Source: Smithella sp. SCADC (GTDB lineage: Bacteria; Desulfobacterota; Syntrophia; Syntrophales; Smithellaceae). Taken from it: a stretch of 32,326 nucleotides of DNA. Below, piece by piece: positions 28,832-32,326 of this stretch (position 1 is its first letter; every line of letters starts with the position of its first letter). The position numbers were made by a program, and so were the translations under genes. Below the pieces are notes generated by a model. The model was not told the DNA's origin, ran no database searches, and saw nothing but the letters and a program-made list of their open reading frames with translations. Where the stretch lies: positions 1 to 32,326 of the forward strand of contig JQDQ01000121.1 in the NCBI GenBank assembly GCA_000747625.2, in the 5' to 3' direction.

Positions 28832-29095
28832 ATGGCTACAAACCCAGTTGTCCGTGCGCGTATTGATGATCACGTTAAGGCGCAAGCCGAAGCGGTGCTT
28901 GCTTCTATCGGGCTTACCGTTGCGGATGCTTTCCGCATGATGATGATTCGCATTGCAAAAGAAAAGGCGTTGCCTTTTGAGCCTCTCATCCCCAATGACG
29001 AAACTATTGAGGCCATGAAGGCCGCTCGTCGCGGCAAGCTTACTACGGCAGGAACCCCTGACCGCCTGCTTAAGAAACTCAATGCGGGAGATTAG
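28832..29095 (+). CDS. dinJ: DinJ/RelB-type antitoxin
   Basis: This 87-residue protein is an antitoxin of the RelB/DinJ family. The N-terminal ribbon-helix-helix region (VVRARIDDHVKAQAEAVLAS followed by GLTVADAFRMMMIRI) binds operator DNA and forms dimers. The C-terminal part wraps the toxin. The stop overlaps the yafQ start by 14 bp, which couples their translation. A strong promoter with a palindromic operator lies directly upstream. The gene is intact. Confidence 0.93.
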   Translation: MATNPVVRARIDDHVKAQAEAVLASIGLTVADAFRMMMIRIAKEKALPFEPLIPNDETIEAMKAARRGKLTTAGTPDRLLKKLNAGD

Positions 29096-29363
29096 ATACA
29101 CGGCCCGCTTTAAGCGTGACTACAAACGGGAAAAATCAGGGCGGCACAGCAAAATCATCAACGCCGCCTTGATGAAGATCGTGAATTTACTCGCCGCCGA
29201 TATGCCTTTACCAAAAAGCAATGTTGACCATCCACTTATTGGTGAATGGTCAGATCATCGTGACTGCCATGTCAAGCCCGATCTCATACTTATTTACCGC
29301 AAACCCGACGATGAGCATCTCGATCTGGTGCGTCTCGGTTCGCACAGCCAGCTTGGTTTATGA
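29082..29363 (+). CDS. yafQ: YafQ-type mRNA-cleaving toxin
   Basis: This 93-residue protein is a RelE-superfamily ribosome-dependent endoribonuclease. The YafQ signature is visible: His50 region (NVDHPL), DHRDCHVKPDLILIYR with catalytic His and Asp, and LVRLGSHSQL at the end with the last catalytic His. In E. coli YafQ cuts in-frame AAA codons on the ribosome. It forms an operon with dinJ and is probably active. The pair lies between two copies of a 45-bp repeat. Confidence 0.93.
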   Translation: MREIRYTARFKRDYKREKSGRHSKIINAALMKIVNLLAADMPLPKSNVDHPLIGEWSDHRDCHVKPDLILIYRKPDDEHLDLVRLGSHSQLGL

Positions 29364-29490
29364 TAAGAGACTATCGCCAAAGCCTTTCAAACCGCGCCGG
29401 TTTGGCGGCGGTGTATCTGACTGTGTGCTGAATGTTCCTGTGTCCTATAAGAAAATTCTTAGTAAAACGTAGGGAGATCTTTTGATGGGT

Positions 29491-29540
29491 GCAGGGAAGA
29501 ATTAATGGGGGTTACAATCCCCTTAAAATACCTTCCCTGC
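29491..29540. repeat. Nested hairpin between the two toxin-antitoxin modules
   Basis: GCAGGGAAG and CTTCCCTGC form a 9-bp outer stem, and GGGG/CCCC an inner one. It lies in the 218-bp gap between convergent yafQ and higA, so it could end both transcripts, although no T run follows. Confidence 0.5.
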
Positions 29541-29581
29541 AATATAAAAATAACAGGGTGGGGACAACAGTGAGTATACGC

Positions 29582-29896
29582 TTAAGACATGTTTGCATGA
29601 AGTTTTATAGATTCTTTACTCTGTAAAACTTTAAGTATTCCGGCAAGGCTATCCATGCGAGGATTGCCTTTGGGACCAAGCATCCTGTGAATGCTTTTGC
29701 TTGATTTATGAAGCTTCTGCGCCAGTACCGGAAATGTTATCGTCGCATTTATATAATCCCGGAGTATTGATTTGGCGACACTGTGATCGCCGGCAAGTAA
29801 TTCATTGATAGCTTCTATAAGCAACGCATGGCGGAAATCCGGATCGGAAATCACTCTTCGTTGCACAGTATCTTTAAATTTTCTTGTAAGAGCCAT
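29582..29896 (-). CDS. HigA-like helix-turn-helix antitoxin
   Basis: This 104-residue protein has an XRE-type helix-turn-helix near residues 50-95 (ITFPVLAQKLHKSSKSIHRM followed by GPKGNPRMDSLAGILKVLQ). The LGPKGNP segment is typical of antidotes paired with Gp49/HigB-like toxins. It binds its toxin and represses the operon. It starts 2 bp after the toxin stop, so the order is toxin first, as in higBA modules. The gene is intact. Confidence 0.88.
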   Translation of the reverse strand: MALTRKFKDTVQRRVISDPDFRHALLIEAINELLAGDHSVAKSILRDYINATITFPVLAQKLHKSSKSIHRMLGPKGNPRMDSLAGILKVLQSKESIKLHANMS

Positions 29897-29898
29897 AT

Positions 29899-30240
29899 CT
29901 ATACCTCCTGTTTCTTTCTACTTTTATAATCCTGCCAATATTTTTTAGCTTTCTTGATGTCTTTGCTCTGTGTTTTCTTATCTCCTCCGCAGAGCAAAAT
30001 TATCAATTTACTTCCATCTTTTCCGAAATAAATCCTGTAGCCCGGTCCAAAATCAATTTTATATTCAGCTACTCCACTGCCGATATATTTTACGTTGGAA
30101 TAATTTCCCATTTGAAGTCTGGTTATTGCTACTGTTACCTTTACAGCTGCAACGGCATCCAAGTCATCAAACCATGAGCCAAATGGTGAGCGTCCCTCAA
30201 TTTCCAATTCTTCTACTTCATAATAGAATGAATTATTCAT
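29899..30240 (-). CDS. HigB/Gp49-like RelE-superfamily toxin
   Basis: This 113-residue protein belongs to the phage Gp49/HigB-like group of RelE-type ribonucleases. Typical segments are GRSPFGSWFDDL, GPGYRIYFGKDGSKLIILLCGGDKKTQ and AKKYWQDYKSR. It should inhibit growth by cleaving mRNA and is paired with the antitoxin just downstream. A near-consensus promoter lies so close that the transcript should begin at or within a few bases of the ATG. There is no ribosome-binding site, so translation may be leaderless. Confidence 0.9.
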   Translation of the reverse strand: MNNSFYYEVEELEIEGRSPFGSWFDDLDAVAAVKVTVAITRLQMGNYSNVKYIGSGVAEYKIDFGPGYRIYFGKDGSKLIILLCGGDKKTQSKDIKKAKKYWQDYKSRKKQEV

Positions 30241-30246
30241 AGGTGA

Positions 30247-30275
30247 ATAGTAGCATATAAGTTACCATTTGTCAA
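30247..30275 (-). promoter_or_regulatory. Consensus-like promoter of the higBA-like operon
   Basis: On the minus strand TTGACA (30270-30275) and TACTAT (30247-30252) are separated by exactly 17 bp. The expected start point, about 7 nt after the -10 box, falls at the toxin ATG at 30240. Confidence 0.85.
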
Positions 30276-30396
30276 ATACATTTCAAGTTATAGCTATTGT
30301 ACAGATTTAATCAGCCAGAAGATACGCTATCATTTATAAAAGAATTACGGAAAGTTACTCTGTAAAAAAACAATCTGGGTGGGAACAATAGACGGA

Positions 30397-30441
30397 ATAG
30401 GCGTGAAATGGCTGTATATTTGTGATTAGCTGAATAGGTGT
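30397..30441 (+). repeat. Second copy of the 45-bp MITE end
   Basis: These 45 bp, starting ATAGGCGTGAAATGGCTG, are identical to 28483-28527. The inverted right arm of the MITE is not found after it, so only one arm is present. The two copies are direct repeats that bracket the two toxin-antitoxin modules. Confidence 0.9.
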
Positions 30442-31036
30442 GTCTTATCCGTTCAAAAGCAATGGCCGCCTGATAAAAATGTTTATGCCGGATGGTGTTG
30501 TATTTGATAATCTCGAACCATTATATTTTTTATCGAAACTCAACAAACAACTCCGTATGATTACGCTCATCGCTCCTTTTCCTGAATTAAAAAGATTTTC
30601 CAATATCGGCTTACCATTGATATATGCAATCCTATTAAAGGATGATCATAATAATATTTTTCTGTTCAGGCGGAAAAAAGAAAAAGACATTTTCAACCTG
30701 TCATCTGATTATCCCAGCCCCATAGTGAAACTGACAAAGATATCTCAGGAAAATAAATCTGTCATATCCATTGCTCAGAAAGAATTATCGAGAGACGTTT
30801 TCGATAAAATACGCGAGTGGAATTTGCTTTCCATAGCAGATATCAAATACTTGATTAATGAAGAAATTATATTCACGAAGTTGTTTGAACCGACCGAAGC
30901 TGAAATTGTTCAACTTGAACTTCAGCGAAACATCGGAGTAGAAAATCTTTCCAGTTATGAACTAATGTTGATTAATGAGATTCGAACGAAAGACATTGCC
31001 ATAGAAAAAGTGTCAAAAATGATAAAAGAAAAATAA
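30440..31036 (+). CDS. Hypothetical protein, 185-198 residues
   Basis: I do not recognise this protein. The ORF track begins at a GTG inside the repeat end. The ATG at 30479 (MFMPDGVVFDNLEP) is an alternative and avoids the repeat, but neither has a clear ribosome-binding site. The sequence looks like a real globular protein, with hydrophobic segments (LIAPFPELKRFSNIGLPLIY) and a helical, charged C terminus (VQLELQRNIGVENLSSYEL to KEK). No signal peptide or membrane segment is evident. If the true start lay upstream, the repeat has replaced it and the gene is truncated. Confidence 0.5.
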   Translation: MSYPFKSNGRLIKMFMPDGVVFDNLEPLYFLSKLNKQLRMITLIAPFPELKRFSNIGLPLIYAILLKDDHNNIFLFRRKKEKDIFNLSSDYPSPIVKLTKISQENKSVISIAQKELSRDVFDKIREWNLLSIADIKYLINEEIIFTKLFEPTEAEIVQLELQRNIGVENLSSYELMLINEIRTKDIAIEKVSKMIKEK

Positions 31037-31242
31037 AATGCTTATGGTCATGTCACTTTGGCTCTCATACTTAAGATAATCAATACCATCCTTATGTATT
31101 TGACAAAAAGTGTCTAATTAAGTCTTGTCTTAGTTATTGACTTCACCTAAGGCGCAACTTGTTTGAGTTAGCAAGAGTGTAGATTACCATTTGAAATGTG
31201 GTATCCAACATCGCTAATGAGTCAAGCAACAACCTCTTTTTA
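31037..31242. other. Gap without recognisable features
   Basis: No gene, promoter or repeat was recognised between the hypothetical gene and the transposase relic. Confidence 0.5.
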
Positions 31243-31484
31243 CCCGGGTGGCTGGATGAAGACCCTTGTTATGCAGGGTTGGCTAAGAGCAGAAAAAAGA
31301 GAGAGGAACGTTATGAGGCTTGGGTGAAAGATCTATTCCCGAAGGCGAATGGGAATTGATGCGCAAATCGCTACAGCGAGGACAATTAACCGGCAGCAAT
31401 CGGTTCATTGACGAAATTGAAACAAAAATTAATCATCGTATCGAATTTCGAGGGCAAGGACGACCGAGGAAGAATAAAAAATAA
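31243..31484 (+). pseudogene. C-terminal relic of a second REP-associated transposase
   Basis: PGWLDEDPCYAGLAKSRKKR and YEAWVKD read in one frame. One frame over, IPEGEWELMRKSLQRGQLTG then NRFIDEIETKINHRIEFRGQ and GRPRKNKK follow to a stop at 31484. This is the C-terminal part of RAYT-type Y1 transposases. The catalytic half is missing and there is a one-base shift. It belongs to a different subgroup from the relic at 8094-8453. Confidence 0.82.
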
Positions 31485-31530
31485 ATCTGTCCCCTTTTAC
31501 TAGTCCCCTTTTACTACCTTTTACTATAAT
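31485..31530. repeat. Terminal repeat of the transposase element
   Basis: CTGTCCCCTTTTACTAG is followed by GTCCCCTTTTACTACC. This CTGTCCCC-type end commonly follows RAYT/IS200-like transposase genes. Confidence 0.6.
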
Positions 31531-31566
31531 TTGTTAAATATCAACGATGGAAATATAATGAAAGTT

Positions 31567-32064
31567 TTAATGACATTTTATTTCTAATTTCTGGTTTAAT
31601 TTGTAGTATTTTTTTTGTAAGATAAAATCATATGAATTTTTTCTGATACTAAAACATTTGGAAAAATCAACAACGCCACCTGCAATATATTTTAGTTTGT
31701 TATTAGGCTCTACATAAAAATATTTTAAATAACTTTTTTCACTTGAAGTATCTATTATATTTGTTTCTATAAGTTCACTTATTTTTTCAGGGGCAGTTGC
31801 AGAATTTATATCTCGGATTGGGGCTAATATTATGCTGGTAAGCTTTGTCTTATTTTCTAAGGAAATTTCACATGAATGTGATAATACCATTGCATCTGCA
31901 AAATCTGGCGGTTTTGAAACGTTCCAACCTTTTTTATCCTCGGAAGAAGTAGTTATATAATTTATTATGCCAAAATGAATTGCGCCAAGTAGATGAATAT
32001 TGGATAAGATGTCTCCTTGTATTAAAGAATTTGTATCAAATGTTTCATCATCGATATAATACAT
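31567..32064 (-). CDS. Hypothetical protein with QGDI and SHSCEI motifs
   Basis: This 165-residue protein starts MYYIDDETFDTNSLIQGDIL and contains DFADAMVLSHSCEIS. The pairing of an N-terminal QGDI with a later (S/T)xxCD/CEI is known from uncharacterised proteins found beside restriction and other defence genes, but I cannot assign a function. No membrane segment is evident. It starts 3 bp after the stop of the gene that enters from the right edge (TAG TCT ATG), so the two are an operon and probably work together. The region is AT-rich compared with the permease. Confidence 0.7.
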   Translation of the reverse strand: MYYIDDETFDTNSLIQGDILSNIHLLGAIHFGIINYITTSSEDKKGWNVSKPPDFADAMVLSHSCEISLENKTKLTSIILAPIRDINSATAPEKISELIETNIIDTSSEKSYLKYFYVEPNNKLKYIAGGVVDFSKCFSIRKNSYDFILQKKYYKLNQKLEIKCH

Positions 32065-32067
32065 AGA

Positions 32068-32326
32068 CTAATCATCCCATTCATCTTTGAATGAAATTGT
32101 ATCAGATAGGTCGATAATATTTTTTAATAAATTAAATTCATCAATAGTTTTGATATATATTATGTCTGGTTGTAAGTCTGCCAGGTATACGGCATCAAAG
32201 GGATCGTCGATAAAAGGTTGTGAAGAAAGTTTTAGATTAAGAAGATAGTCTGCAATATATCTGTCGACTCTATCTTGAAGTTTCTCTTCGAACTCTGGTT
32301 CAGAAAGTAGCTCATTTATTAAATCT
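32068..32326 (-). CDS. C-terminal part of an unrecognised protein, cut by the window edge
   Basis: This frame is absent from the ORF track because it has no start inside the window. From the right edge it reads DLINELLSEPEFEEKLQDRV, through SSQPFIDDPFDAVYLADLQP, to SFKDEWDD and a TAG at 32068. It is acidic and looks like a genuine protein end. It ends 3 bp before the start of the SHSCEI protein. The family is unknown. Confidence 0.7.
   Translation of the reverse strand, partial: DLINELLSEPEFEEKLQDRVDRYIADYLLNLKLSSQPFIDDPFDAVYLADLQPDIIYIKTIDEFNLLKNIIDLSDTISFKDEWDD

Overview
The window most likely comes from a Smithella-like syntrophic deltaproteobacterium (Syntrophaceae, Desulfobacterota). 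The main reason is that the 1250-residue Cas12a matches, as far as I can recall the sequence, the Smithella sp. SCADC Cpf1 (SsCpf1). A thiolase relic and an amino-acid permease fit an anaerobic fatty-acid degrader but are not diagnostic. No database search was possible.

Layout. (1) 1-3155: a type I-C CRISPR array of 48 repeats (32 nt), open at the left window edge, with its leader at 3156-3379. (2) 3380-7963, all on the minus strand: a type I-C adaptation module (cas4, cas1, cas2) with a BRO-family gene broken by one stop codon, a Fic AMP-transferase gene, a small basic ORF and a truncated second cas4. No cas3, cas5, cas7 or cas8c is present. (3) 8094-8529: a decayed REP-associated transposase split by a REP-like palindrome. 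(4) 8530-11064: a Cas12a-type array of 40 repeats (36 nt) and 39 spacers, leader at 11065-11203. (5) 11204-19969: one tightly packed minus-strand operon, cas12a - cas12a2-like - cas4 - cas1 - cas2, reading towards the array. (6) 20226-22616: an MntA/HepT pair with a frameshifted HepT, gene relics, short repeats and a WYL protein lacking its DNA-binding part. (7) 22762-26996: an APC permease, a TetR regulator, an unrecognised broken gene and a broken thiolase. (8) 27000-32326: a mobile-element remnant with a tRNA 3' half, a decayed integrase, a 46-bp perfect palindrome, a hairpin MITE, two toxin-antitoxin modules (DinJ/YafQ and HigBA-like), another transposase relic and an unrecognised two-gene operon running off the right edge.

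Main point. The V-A locus encodes two different Cas12 effectors that appear to share one array and one adaptation set. Cas12a (RuvC plus Nuc) is expected to cut invading DNA. The second protein has a Cas12a-like N terminus, an intact RuvC triad and a zinc ribbon between RuvC-II and RuvC-III where Cas12a has Nuc. This is the layout of Cas12a2, an RNA-triggered nuclease that causes abortive infection. The pair would give two layers of immunity from one crRNA pool. Cas12a2 is a described family and co-occurrence with Cas12a has been noted, so novelty lies in this short, divergent member and in its coupling to an adaptation-only I-C locus. Around this core the window has the features of a defence and mobile-element island: many toxin-antitoxin genes, transposase relics, internally deleted genes and short palindromes.
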